Shown one piece after another: positions 46,873 to 54,825 of a stretch of 64,000 nucleotides of DNA. The notes beneath the pieces were generated by a model. It was not told the DNA's origin, searched no databases, and saw only the letters and a list, made by a program, of their open reading frames with translations. The DNA is from Leucobacter sp. UCMA 4100 (GTDB taxonomy: Bacteria; Actinomycetota; Actinomycetes; Actinomycetales; Microbacteriaceae). Positions within the stretch are counted from its first letter, which is position 1; every line of letters begins with the position of its first letter. Both the position numbers and the translations under genes were made by a program. The stretch covers positions 1,286,514 through 1,350,513 of the forward strand of contig NZ_JAFEUS010000002.1 in the NCBI RefSeq assembly GCF_027853335.1, written 5' to 3'.

Positions 46873-47556
46873 GTGACCGAAACCGCAGTAATTCCTAGCG
46901 TTAAAGACCTCGTGAGCCGCGCAAAAGCGCTCCTGCTCGACTTCAACGGCACCCTCTCTGATGACGAAGAAGTACTCGCCGAGCTCGTCTGCGAAATCTC
47001 CGACCGCGAGCTTGGGGTGCCCCTCACTCGCGAGCGTTACTTCAGCGATTTCGCCGGCTTCACCGAAGAAAACATGTTTGCCGTCTTGCTCGAAGAGGCG
47101 GGACTCACCACCCCCACGCCCTACGAGCTGCTGCAAGTTTTCAACGCCGCCTACCTCGAGCGAACGGCAGCGCAGTCAACGATTACCGCCGATGCCCACC
47201 GCTTCGTAACCGAGGCCAGGGCCGGCGGCAAACACGTCATGGTCGTCACCGCGGCGAGTCAGGACGTCGTCGTTCCGGCACTCAAGCAGGCCGGTCTTCT
47301 CGACCTGCTCGACGGCGTCATCGCGCTTGAAGACGTCGACTCACCCAAACCCGCGCCCGACGCATACCTCCAGGCACTCAAGCACCTCTCACTCACGGCG
47401 GCCGACGCGGTCGCGTTCGAAGACTCGCGCACCGGCATCGCGGCCGCGACCGGGGCGGGCCTCACGACCATCGGAATCATCGGCAGCCTTGACGAGACAA
47501 CACTTCAGAGCCTCACCCCACACACCGCCCACGAGCTCCACCCGGCGATGCTCTAG
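46873..47556 (+). CDS. HAD superfamily hydrolase (subfamily IA)
   Basis: 227 aa cytoplasmic protein. Motif I is LLLDFNGTLSDDE: the nucleophile Asp is present but the second, acid/base Asp is Asn. Motif II VVTAAS, motif III/IV KPAPDAYLQALKHL and VAFEDSRTGIAAA. Alpha-helical cap between I and II, as in phosphoglucomutase/phosphonatase-like enzymes. GTG start with AGGAG seven bases before. Possibly removes phosphate from a compound brought in by the OPA-type transporter. Precedes the ligase gene by 133 bp, same strand. Confidence 0.87.
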   Translation: MTETAVIPSVKDLVSRAKALLLDFNGTLSDDEEVLAELVCEISDRELGVPLTRERYFSDFAGFTEENMFAVLLEEAGLTTPTPYELLQVFNAAYLERTAAQSTITADAHRFVTEARAGGKHVMVVTAASQDVVVPALKQAGLLDLLDGVIALEDVDSPKPAPDAYLQALKHLSLTAADAVAFEDSRTGIAAATGAGLTTIGIIGSLDETTLQSLTPHTAHELHPAML

Positions 47557-47620
47557 GCGACACGCTCCGAACGCGCAACGCGACGGCACTTGCGCTAGCA
47601 ATTCACCCCGAGCCATGCTT

Positions 47621-47644
47621 TAATGGTCTAAATTCCCACCATTA
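47621..47644. promoter_or_regulatory. GntR/UTRA operator candidate 3 (ligase promoter)
   Basis: TAATGGT, a 10-base gap and ACCATTA form a perfect 7+7 inverted repeat, 46 bp ahead of the ligase start. The best of the three related sites. Confidence 0.55.
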
Positions 47645-47689
47645 AAAATGGACACCCACACTCAATGAAGAGACACTAAAGGAGATTCC

Positions 47690-49060
47690 ATGAATCCCGT
47701 GAGCGGAAACTTGACCACCGAACAGCTCAAAGAAGCTGTTGCCTCGGGCGACATCGACACCGTCATCGTCGCGTTCACCGATGTTCAAGGGCGACTGGTC
47801 GGCAAACGCATCTCGGCTCGACTCTTTCTCGAAGAGACCATGACCGGGCACGCAGAGTGCTGCAACTACCTGCTCGCGGTTGACGTCGATCTCAACACCG
47901 TCGACGGCTACGCGCTCACGAGCTGGGAGAGCGGCTACGGCGACATGGCCATGGTGCCCGACCTGACGACGCTGCGCCTCACCCCGTGGATTCCCGGCAC
48001 GGCGCTCGTCATGGCCGACCTCGTCAACGCGAGCGACCACCAGCCCATTCCCGTGGCGCCCAGGTCGGTGTTGCAGCGGCAGATCGATCGCCTGGCCGAG
48101 CACGGCTACCACACGAACGTGGCGACCGAGCTCGAGTTCATCGTCTTTGCCGACGACTACCGCACGGCATGGAAGAAGCATTACAACGACCTCGCGACCG
48201 AGAGCGACTACAACATCGACTACGCCCTGCACGCCTCGACCCGCATGGAGCCGCTGCTGCGCGATATTCGCAACTCGATGGATGCAGCCGGCATGTACAA
48301 CGAGGGCGTCAAGGGCGAGTGCAACTTCGGCCAACAGGAAATCGCCTTTCGCTACGCACACGCGCTCGCAACCTGCGATAACCACTCCATTTACAAGAGC
48401 GGATCGAAGGAGATCGCCGACAAGCACGGCAAATCGATCACCTTCATGGCCAAGTTCAACGAGCGCGAGGGGTCAAGCTGCCACGTGCACGCGAGCCTGC
48501 GCGACGACGATGGCAACCCCATCTTCGCCGACGAATCAGACCCCCAGGGCATGTCTGACACCTTCAGGCACTTCATCGCGGGCCAGCTGAAGCTCATGCG
48601 CGAGTTCACGCTGCTCTACGCACCGAACATCAACTCATACAAGCGCTATGTTGACGGCAGCTTCGCCCCGACGGCCGTTGCCTGGGGCTTCGATAACCGC
48701 AGCTGCGCGCTGCGCATCGTCGGCCGCGGCAAGAGCATGCGCGTCGAAAACCGCGTGCCGGGAGCAGACGTCAACCAGTACCTCGCGGTTTCGGGGCTGC
48801 TCGCGTCAGGCCTGTACGGCATCGAGCACAAGCTCGAGCTGGGCGAGGCACTCGAGGGCAACGCCTACACGAGCAACGTCGAGCGCGTGCCAACCACGCT
48901 CCGTGAGGCAGCCGATCTCTTCGACCAGTCGAAGGCCGCCCGCGAAATCTTTGGTGACGAGGTTGTCGACCACTACGTCCACGCAGCACGCGTCGAGGTT
49001 CAGGCCTTCGACGCCGCAATCACTGATTGGGAGAGGATTCGCGGCTTTGAACGACTCTAA
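47690..49060 (+). CDS. Glutamine synthetase-family gamma-glutamyl amine ligase (GlnA3/GlnA4/PuuA-like)
   Basis: 456 aa. Glutamine synthetase folds: N-terminal beta-grasp (TVIVAFTDVQGRLVGKRI) and catalytic domain with VATELEFIVF, GECNFGQQEIAFRYA (Glu metal ligands), NEREGSSCHVHASL, APNINSYKRYVDGSFAPTAVAWGFDNRSCALRI and RVENRVPGADVNQYLA. Non-canonical members of this family attach glutamate to polyamines (PuuA, GlnA3) or ethanolamine (GlnA4). The ethanolamine-type permease and downstream hydrolase/dehydrogenases point to an amine, not ammonia, as acceptor. GGAGATTCC RBS; operator-like site upstream. Confidence 0.85.
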   Translation: MNPVSGNLTTEQLKEAVASGDIDTVIVAFTDVQGRLVGKRISARLFLEETMTGHAECCNYLLAVDVDLNTVDGYALTSWESGYGDMAMVPDLTTLRLTPWIPGTALVMADLVNASDHQPIPVAPRSVLQRQIDRLAEHGYHTNVATELEFIVFADDYRTAWKKHYNDLATESDYNIDYALHASTRMEPLLRDIRNSMDAAGMYNEGVKGECNFGQQEIAFRYAHALATCDNHSIYKSGSKEIADKHGKSITFMAKFNEREGSSCHVHASLRDDDGNPIFADESDPQGMSDTFRHFIAGQLKLMREFTLLYAPNINSYKRYVDGSFAPTAVAWGFDNRSCALRIVGRGKSMRVENRVPGADVNQYLAVSGLLASGLYGIEHKLELGEALEGNAYTSNVERVPTTLREAADLFDQSKAAREIFGDEVVDHYVHAARVEVQAFDAAITDWERIRGFERL

Positions 49061-49793
49061 ACCGATAATCGGCATCACCAGTTATCTTGAGCAGGCGCAG
49101 ACCGGGGTGTGGGATGTTCCGGCATCGTTTCTGCCCCAGGTCTACATGAACGCCGTGACCGACGTCGGCGGCACCGTCGTCGTCTTGCCACCCCAGGCCA
49201 TCACGAACGAAGAGGCCCGCAGCATCATTGCTCGGCTCGACGGCCTCGTGCTGTCGGGCGGCGCCGACGTCGACCCAAAACGGTACAACGAGAGCCCCCA
49301 CGAGCGAACCGGTGCCCCGCGCACCGATCGGGACGAGTTTGAGGCGGCGCTGATCCACGCGGCAATCGAGGCCTCGCTGCCGATGCTCTGCATTTGCCGT
49401 GGCGCGCAGATGCTCAACGTCGAACTCGGCGGCACGCTCCTGCAGCACCTGCCCGACGTCGTCGGCGACGACCGCTACCAGATTGGCGCCGGCGTGTTCA
49501 ACAGGGCGACGATCGAGGTCGACGAGGGCTCGCAGATCGCGCAGCTCTACGGCGAAGACTTGACGGCCGAGGCGCACCTTTACCACCACCAGGCCATCGG
49601 CGAGGTGGGCGAGGGGCTCCGCGTCACAAGCCGCACGACCGACGGCATCATCGAGTCGGTCGAGCTGCCCTCGCACCCCTTCGCGGTTGCCGTGCAGTGG
49701 CACCCCGAAGAGAACACCGACGACCGACGCCTCTTTCAGGGGCTCGTCGAAGCAGCACACACCCACCGCCATCTGCGTGAGGAGAACGCATGA
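49047..49793 (+). CDS. Class I glutamine amidotransferase-like gamma-glutamyl hydrolase (PuuD-like, C26)
   Basis: 248 aa. Starts at a TTG that overlaps the ligase end by 14 bp. VLSGGADVDPKRYNE, nucleophile Cys in LCICRGAQMLNVELGGTLLQHL, and the His/Glu pair in HHQAIGEVGEGL and VQWHPEENT match the C26 family. Would release free glutamate from a gamma-glutamylated acid. Overlapped at its end by the aldehyde dehydrogenase start (ATGA). Confidence 0.9.
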   Translation: MNDSKPIIGITSYLEQAQTGVWDVPASFLPQVYMNAVTDVGGTVVVLPPQAITNEEARSIIARLDGLVLSGGADVDPKRYNESPHERTGAPRTDRDEFEAALIHAAIEASLPMLCICRGAQMLNVELGGTLLQHLPDVVGDDRYQIGAGVFNRATIEVDEGSQIAQLYGEDLTAEAHLYHHQAIGEVGEGLRVTSRTTDGIIESVELPSHPFAVAVQWHPEENTDDRRLFQGLVEAAHTHRHLREENA

Positions 49794-51145
49794 GCTACAC
49801 CATCATCAACCCGGCGACCGAGGCCGTTGTCACCGAGGTCGAACACCTCGACCTCGAGGCGACCGACCGCGCGATCGCACAGGCGGCCAAGGCGCAGGCA
49901 GAGTGGGCGCGCATTGCCCCCGCCGACCGCGCCAAGGCACTGCGCAACTTCGCCGCGGCGGTAGACGCTGACGTCGAGCACCTCGCCTCGCTCGAGACGA
50001 CGAACTCGGGCCACCCCATTTCGCAGTCGCGGTGGGAGGCCGGGCACGTGCGCGATGTGCTCGAGTACTACTCGGCGTCGCCCGAGCGTCTCATCGGCCA
50101 GCAGATTCCCGTGGCCGGCGGGCTCGACGTCACCTTCCACGAGCCGCTCGGCGTCGTGGGCGTCATTACCCCGTGGAACTTTCCTATGACCATTGCTGCC
50201 TGGGGCTTCGCTCCGGCACTCGCTGCGGGCAACGCCGTCGTTCTGAAGCCGGCAGAGTGGACCCCCCTCACGAGCATTCGCCTCGGCGAACTCGCGCTCG
50301 AGGCCGGCCTGCCCGAGGGCCTCTTCCAGGTGCTCGCGGGTCGCGGCTCGGTCGTCGGCGAGCGCTTCGTCACGAACCCCGAGGTGCGCAAGGTCGTCTT
50401 CACCGGCTCGACCCAGGTGGGCAAGGGCATCATGGCCGGCTGCGCAGAGCAGGTGAAGCGCGTGACCCTCGAGCTCGGCGGCAAGAGCGCAAACATCGTG
50501 TTCGATGACGCCGATATTGAGAAGGCCGCGGCGACCGCTCCCTACTCGGTCTTCGACAACGCGGGCCAGGACTGCTGCGCCCGCAGCCGCCTGCTCGTGC
50601 AGCGCAGCGCCTACGACCGCTTCATGGAGCACTTCGAGCAGGCCGTGAAAAACGTCAAGGTCGGCGACCCGACGCTCGAAGAGACCGAGGTCGGCCCCCT
50701 CGTGACCCTCGCGCACCGCGACAGCGTTGCGTCGTTCATCACCGACGACGTCAAGGTCGCGTTCACGGGCGAGGCCCCCGAGGGCCCCGGCGCCTGGTTC
50801 GCGCCAACGGTTGTCGAGGGACAGCACGGCGACCGCCTCTCAACCGAAGAGATTTTTGGCCCGGTCGTCTCGGTCATTCCCTTCGAAGACGAGGCCGATG
50901 CGCTGCGCATCGCCAACGACACCGAATACGGCCTGAGCGGATCGATCTGGACCAAAGATCTCGCCCGCGGCATTCGCACGGCGCGTGGCGTCGAGGGCGG
51001 CAACCTCTCGGTCAACTCGCACTCATCGGTGCGCTACTCGACCCCCTTCGGCGGGTTCAAGCAGTCTGGGCTCGGCCGTGAGCTGGGGCCAGACGCCGCA
51101 GAACACTTCACCGAAACGAAGAACGTCTTCTTCGCGTCGGAATAA
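49790..51145 (+). CDS. Aldehyde dehydrogenase family protein
   Basis: 451 aa NAD(P)-dependent enzyme, slightly short for the family because the N-terminus is trimmed. GVVGVITPWNFPMTIAAWGFAPALAAGNAVVLKPAEWTPLTS, the FTGSTQVGK NAD loop, LELGGKSANIVF (Glu) and catalytic Cys in GQDCCARSRL. Likely oxidises a gamma-glutamyl-amino aldehyde to the acid (the PuuC step). Translationally coupled to the hydrolase gene. Confidence 0.92.
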   Translation: MSYTIINPATEAVVTEVEHLDLEATDRAIAQAAKAQAEWARIAPADRAKALRNFAAAVDADVEHLASLETTNSGHPISQSRWEAGHVRDVLEYYSASPERLIGQQIPVAGGLDVTFHEPLGVVGVITPWNFPMTIAAWGFAPALAAGNAVVLKPAEWTPLTSIRLGELALEAGLPEGLFQVLAGRGSVVGERFVTNPEVRKVVFTGSTQVGKGIMAGCAEQVKRVTLELGGKSANIVFDDADIEKAAATAPYSVFDNAGQDCCARSRLLVQRSAYDRFMEHFEQAVKNVKVGDPTLEETEVGPLVTLAHRDSVASFITDDVKVAFTGEAPEGPGAWFAPTVVEGQHGDRLSTEEIFGPVVSVIPFEDEADALRIANDTEYGLSGSIWTKDLARGIRTARGVEGGNLSVNSHSSVRYSTPFGGFKQSGLGRELGPDAAEHFTETKNVFFASE

Positions 51146-51193
51146 CCAAGCCCTAAACCTTTCAACACTTTGACCCATTCAAGGAAGCAGAAC

Positions 51194-51985
51194 ATGAACG
51201 AAATCACCCCTTTTGATCTCACCCAACGACTCGCAGGGAAAGTCGCCGTGATTACCGGTGGCGCGAGCGGTATCGGCCTTGCCACCGCCAAGCGCATGCG
51301 CGCCGAGGGCGCCACCATCGTCATCGGCGACATGAACCCCGAGGCCGGCGAGGCCGCGGCCGCAGAGGTCGGGGGGCTCTTCGTGCAGGTCAACGTCACT
51401 GACGAAGATCAGGTCAACGCCCTGTTCGATACAGCCGCCAGCACCTACGGCTCGGTCGACATCGCCTTCAACAACGCCGGCATTTCACCCGATGACGACG
51501 ATTCGATCGAGACGACCGAGCTGCCCGCGTGGCAGAAGGTGCAAGACGTCAACCTCAAGAGCGTGTACCTCTGCTCGCGTGCGGCGCTTCGCCACATGAC
51601 GAAGCAGGGCTCGGGCTCGATCATCAACACGGCCTCGTTTGTCGCGGTCATGGGCTCGGCGACGTCTCAGATCTCGTACACCGCGTCAAAGGGCGGCGTG
51701 CTCGCCATGACCCGCGAGCTCGGTGTCCAGTTCGCACGCCAGGGCATTCGCGTGAACGCGCTCTGCCCCGGACCTGTGAACACCCCGCTCCTGCAGGAGC
51801 TCTTCGCGAAAGACCCCGAGCGCGCGGCCCGTCGCCTCGTGCACGTTCCGGTCGGCCGCTTCGCGAAGCCCGAGGAGCTCGCCGCCTCGGTCGCCTTCCT
51901 CGCAAGCGATGATGCCTCGTTCATTACCGCCTCGACGTTCCTTGTCGACGGTGGCCTCTCGAGCGCGTACACGACGCCGCTCTAG
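51194..51985 (+). CDS. SDR family oxidoreductase
   Basis: 263 aa classical short-chain dehydrogenase. TGGASGIGLA cofactor motif near 23-32, NNAG, catalytic Ser/Tyr/Lys as INTASFVAVMGSATSQISYTASKGG. ATG 51194 with AAGGAAG upstream; the frame opens eight codons earlier. It may oxidise the alcohol of a gamma-glutamyl-ethanolamide to the aldehyde. 48 bp after the aldehyde dehydrogenase. Confidence 0.92.
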   Translation: MNEITPFDLTQRLAGKVAVITGGASGIGLATAKRMRAEGATIVIGDMNPEAGEAAAAEVGGLFVQVNVTDEDQVNALFDTAASTYGSVDIAFNNAGISPDDDDSIETTELPAWQKVQDVNLKSVYLCSRAALRHMTKQGSGSIINTASFVAVMGSATSQISYTASKGGVLAMTRELGVQFARQGIRVNALCPGPVNTPLLQELFAKDPERAARRLVHVPVGRFAKPEELAASVAFLASDDASFITASTFLVDGGLSSAYTTPL

Positions 51986-52030
51986 GCCGCAAGCGCAAAG
52001 CACACGGCTGTGAGCCGTATAGACTCACAG

Positions 52031-52067
52031 GCATGGGGCCCGCAGGTTCTTCCTGCGGGCCCCATGC
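52031..52067. promoter_or_regulatory. Perfect 16-bp hairpin ahead of the FCD/GntR gene
   Basis: Left arm 52031-52046 and right arm 52052-52067 pair perfectly around TTCTT; no T-run follows. It sits between the SDR stop and the GntR start, so it may end the operon or act as a regulator site. Confidence 0.7.
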
Positions 52068-52085
52068 TCTTCGAAGGGAGAACCG

Positions 52086-52823
52086 ATGCAAAACAGTGGC
52101 GCGGGTTCTGAGCTGCTCATCAGGGCGGTGCGACCCACGAACGCGTACGAAGAGACCATGCAGCGTCTGCTGCAGTCGATCAGGCTCGGGGTGATTCCGC
52201 CCGGCGAGCGACTGCCCGCTGAGCGTGATCTCGCGGCCATGCTGAAGGTGAGCCGCGACACCGTTCGCGAGGCCCTCTCGACCCTCTCAGACGCCGGTTA
52301 TGTCGTCTCCCGCCGTGGCCGATATGGCGGATCATTCGTGGTCGATGAGCTGCCGCTCGAACGCCTCACCGGCCAAGAGGCTACCGTCACCGCCGAAGAG
52401 GTCGAAGACGTGACGGTGCTGCGCCGGGTTCTCGAGGTCGGTGCTGCGCGTGAGGCCGCTGCGCGCGACCTCACCTCGAGCGAACGCTCGTCACTCACGA
52501 GGGCGCTTGAGGCGTGTTCTGCGGCCTCTGCGGCCGATCACCGCAGGCTCGACTCGCGCCTGCACCTGCTCATCGCCGAACTCTCGGGCTCGCCGAGCCT
52601 CGTGCCCCTCGCGGCCAACATTCGCACCCGCGTCAATGCGCTGCTCGAAGCGATTCCGGTGCTCGAACCGAACATCGTGCACTCTGCCGAGCAGCACGTC
52701 GCGATCGTTTCGGCGATTTTGGCGGGCCGGCCGAGCGCCGCTGCCGAGGCGATGGCCGAGCACCTTGAGGGCTCCGCCGCGCTGCTGAGGGGCTTCTTGA
52801 GCGACTCGCTCGGCGACTCCTAA
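52086..52823 (+). CDS. GntR family regulator with FCD domain (FadR subfamily)
   Basis: 245 aa. HTH in residues about 20-85 (LGVIPPGERLPAERDLAAMLKVSRDTVREALSTLSDAGYVVSRRGRYGGSFV); FCD ligand domain with RRVLEVGAAREAAARDL, HRRLDSRLHLLIAELSGSPSLVPL and HVAIVSAILAGRPSAAAEAMAEHL (His metal ligands). Downstream of the SDR gene; could be a second regulator of the amine pathway. Confidence 0.9.
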   Translation: MQNSGAGSELLIRAVRPTNAYEETMQRLLQSIRLGVIPPGERLPAERDLAAMLKVSRDTVREALSTLSDAGYVVSRRGRYGGSFVVDELPLERLTGQEATVTAEEVEDVTVLRRVLEVGAAREAAARDLTSSERSSLTRALEACSAASAADHRRLDSRLHLLIAELSGSPSLVPLAANIRTRVNALLEAIPVLEPNIVHSAEQHVAIVSAILAGRPSAAAEAMAEHLEGSAALLRGFLSDSLGDS

Positions 52824-52875
52824 CCGGCTCTCGGCCAAAGGGTTCGCCCGTGGGTCGCGTTTCGGCGCTTCGGGC

Positions 52876-53241
52876 TCAGTGCCCCGCGAGCACGCACCCC
52901 GACATGGCGCCAGCGTCAATCACCGAGCCGTTTTGGCCGGGAGCGACCGGAATGTGCTCGGTGGTGAAGCCCGTGAGAAAGACTCCGGCCTCTTCTCCCT
53001 CGCTCGCGAAGGCGGCCTTTTTGCGAGCCTTATCGATTTTGGCGACGGTGACCTTGATCGGCCCGCTCGGCAACAGCAGCACGGCGCTCTGGCCGATGCG
53101 CATCTCACCGTCGGTCACGGTGCCCACGAGGGCCGGGCCGCGCATGGGAATCGCGAAGACCGTCGAAACGGTGAAGGTGAAGGGCACGAACCCCTCGGGT
53201 GCCGACTGAGCCTTGCGATCTTTTTTGCTGAAGATTCCCAT
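52876..53241 (-). CDS. EF-Tu domain 2-like protein
   Basis: 121 aa, soluble, basic N-terminus. VSTVFAIPMRGPALVGTVTDGEMRIGQSAVLLLPSGPIKVTVAKIDKARKKAAFASEGEEAGVFLTGF has the beta-barrel pattern of EF-Tu/IF2 domain 2, without a GTPase domain. Role unknown. Single gene, divergent from the holin-family gene, 87 bp away. Confidence 0.8.
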   Translation of the reverse strand: MGIFSKKDRKAQSAPEGFVPFTFTVSTVFAIPMRGPALVGTVTDGEMRIGQSAVLLLPSGPIKVTVAKIDKARKKAAFASEGEEAGVFLTGFTTEHIPVAPGQNGSVIDAGAMSGCVLAGH

Positions 53242-53328
53242 GCAAAAAGCGTAGTGCACGGGGCTGGTACGCCGCTGCAGTCGCGCCGTTCGCACGAAAC
53301 ACCAGGGTTTTCCTGAGAGCATAGAGGC

Positions 53329-53742
53329 ATGAAGAACCTCGGCCGAATTCTTGTCAGCGCCCTCGCCCTGTGGCTCACCACGCTCATCGTCGGCGGCTCG
53401 GGTGATCAGGGCGTGTGGATTCGCCCGCTCGGCGACGAGACGATGGCGTCGGTCACAACCTTCGTGGTCGTCGCGATTCTCTTCGCCGCGGTGAACATCA
53501 CGGTGGGCAAAGTGTTTCGCTTCGTGGCTATTCCGCTGCGCATCATCACCCTCGGTCTCTTCAACCTCATCATCAACGGCGCCCTGCTGCTCATCGTGGG
53601 CTGGGTCTCGGGTGTCATCGGCTTCGGCCTCGAGGTCGACGGCTTCTGGTGGGCAGTGCTCGGGGCGCTCGTGCTCTCGCTCATCACCTCGGTCTTGAAC
53701 GCCGTGTTTGGCCTCAGCAAGAAGGAGTCGCGCAGGCGCTAG
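53329..53742 (+). CDS. Phage holin family (YvlD-like) membrane protein
   Basis: 137 aa, four membrane segments. RFVAIPLRIITLGLFNLIINGALLLIVGWV is the signature of the 4-TM YvlD-like group, which are chromosomal and not part of prophages; no other phage gene is nearby. Function unknown. The end overlaps the convergent gene's stop by four bases. Confidence 0.87.
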   Translation: MKNLGRILVSALALWLTTLIVGGSGDQGVWIRPLGDETMASVTTFVVVAILFAAVNITVGKVFRFVAIPLRIITLGLFNLIINGALLLIVGWVSGVIGFGLEVDGFWWAVLGALVLSLITSVLNAVFGLSKKESRRR

Positions 53743-54707
53743 GCCCTGCGCAGCACCTGCCGCGCTTCCTCCTGCGTCGCGAGCTCGGCCATCGACACCG
53801 CCCCAAACGGTGCCTTCTCGGCCGCGCGTACTACGGCGAGCGCCGTGAGCCGCCCCGTCGCCTCAGACTGCCCTGACCCCTCAGCCTCAAGCCGCTCGCC
53901 CGTGCGCCGGTTGCGCGCGACCACGTACCACGCGTCTGACCCCACGTGCGGGGCCATGCCGAGCACACCGCTCAGCCCCTTCGCCCGCCCAATCACGCGA
54001 AGCGCCGCGGTCATCGGCCGCGAGCTCAGCGTGAGATAGCTGCGGATCGCGGCCGACGCACCCCCTTGCCCCGCTCGCCCGCTCACGGCAACAATGTGGT
54101 CGGGAAAATCGGCGCGAAGGTAGCGCCGCGTGCGCCCGTCGGGCCCCTTCGCCCGGAGGCTCCCGGCGAGGTTTCGCACCCGGCCTCCCTCTGGCGGCTG
54201 AAACACGTCGGTGCCGACGAGCCCAGCGGTCCACGCGACGGCGGCTGGGCCGTGCTGTTCGCCAGCGCCGAGCATGACGAGCGCATCAAGCTCGTCGCCG
54301 GGCCGCTGCTCGAGCGCGCTCACGAGCACCGTGCTGAGGCCCGCCCCGAGCACCACCGGGCCCCGTGCCGCAGCTTTGAGCGCCTGGAGGTACGAACCCG
54401 TGGCCGAAATATCGACGAGCGGCGTTGCCCCGGTCGCCCCCGCAAGGTCGGCTCGCTCGATGCCAGAAGCGTTGATCACGACGTCGTGCGTCTCGGCGAG
54501 CGCCGAGAGGGGGCCGAGATCTCCCGTGAGGTCGACGCGTACCGACCGGGCCTGGCCTGCCGCAGCCTCAGTCGCAGCAGCCACTGCAGCCGCCGGTACC
54601 GGGGCCGCACGGCGACTCGCGGTCGTGACGCGATGGCCCTCGCGCTCAAGCTCGCGTCGAATAATGGTGCCAACGGCGCCGCTAGCGCCGAGTAGGAGTG
54701 CGTGCAT
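53739..54707 (-). CDS. NAD(P)-binding Rossmann-fold protein (saccharopine dehydrogenase-like)
   Basis: 322 aa from MHALLLGASGAVG. GASGAVGTIIRRELEREGHRVTTASRR is the NAD(P) motif; HDVVINASGIERADLAGA resembles the saccharopine dehydrogenase group. C-terminal EAEGSGQSEATGRLTALAVVRA. Substrate unknown. Divergent from the XRE-cupin gene, which probably controls it. Confidence 0.8.
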   Translation of the reverse strand: MHALLLGASGAVGTIIRRELEREGHRVTTASRRAAPVPAAAVAAATEAAAGQARSVRVDLTGDLGPLSALAETHDVVINASGIERADLAGATGATPLVDISATGSYLQALKAAARGPVVLGAGLSTVLVSALEQRPGDELDALVMLGAGEQHGPAAVAWTAGLVGTDVFQPPEGGRVRNLAGSLRAKGPDGRTRRYLRADFPDHIVAVSGRAGQGGASAAIRSYLTLSSRPMTAALRVIGRAKGLSGVLGMAPHVGSDAWYVVARNRRTGERLEAEGSGQSEATGRLTALAVVRAAEKAPFGAVSMAELATQEEARQVLRRA

Positions 54708-54797
54708 CGGGATCTCTCTCGTGAGTGGTGTACCGCGGGATGCGCTGGTGCGATCCGCAGCACTCATCGTCGCCTGGCCAAGGCTCACGCACCAGCA

Positions 54798-54818
54798 TTT
54801 TTGCGGAATCTGCAAAAA
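54798..54818. promoter_or_regulatory. Inverted repeat, candidate XRE-cupin operator
   Basis: TTTTTGC-GGAATCT-GCAAAAA, a 7+7 repeat, in the gap between the two divergent genes and 7 bp ahead of the regulator's start. Confidence 0.6.
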
Positions 54819-54825
54819 TAGCCTC

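Noticed and set aside
53329-53742. Prophage signal from the holin-family gene
   Set aside because: YvlD-like proteins are ordinary chromosomal membrane proteins and no other phage gene is near.
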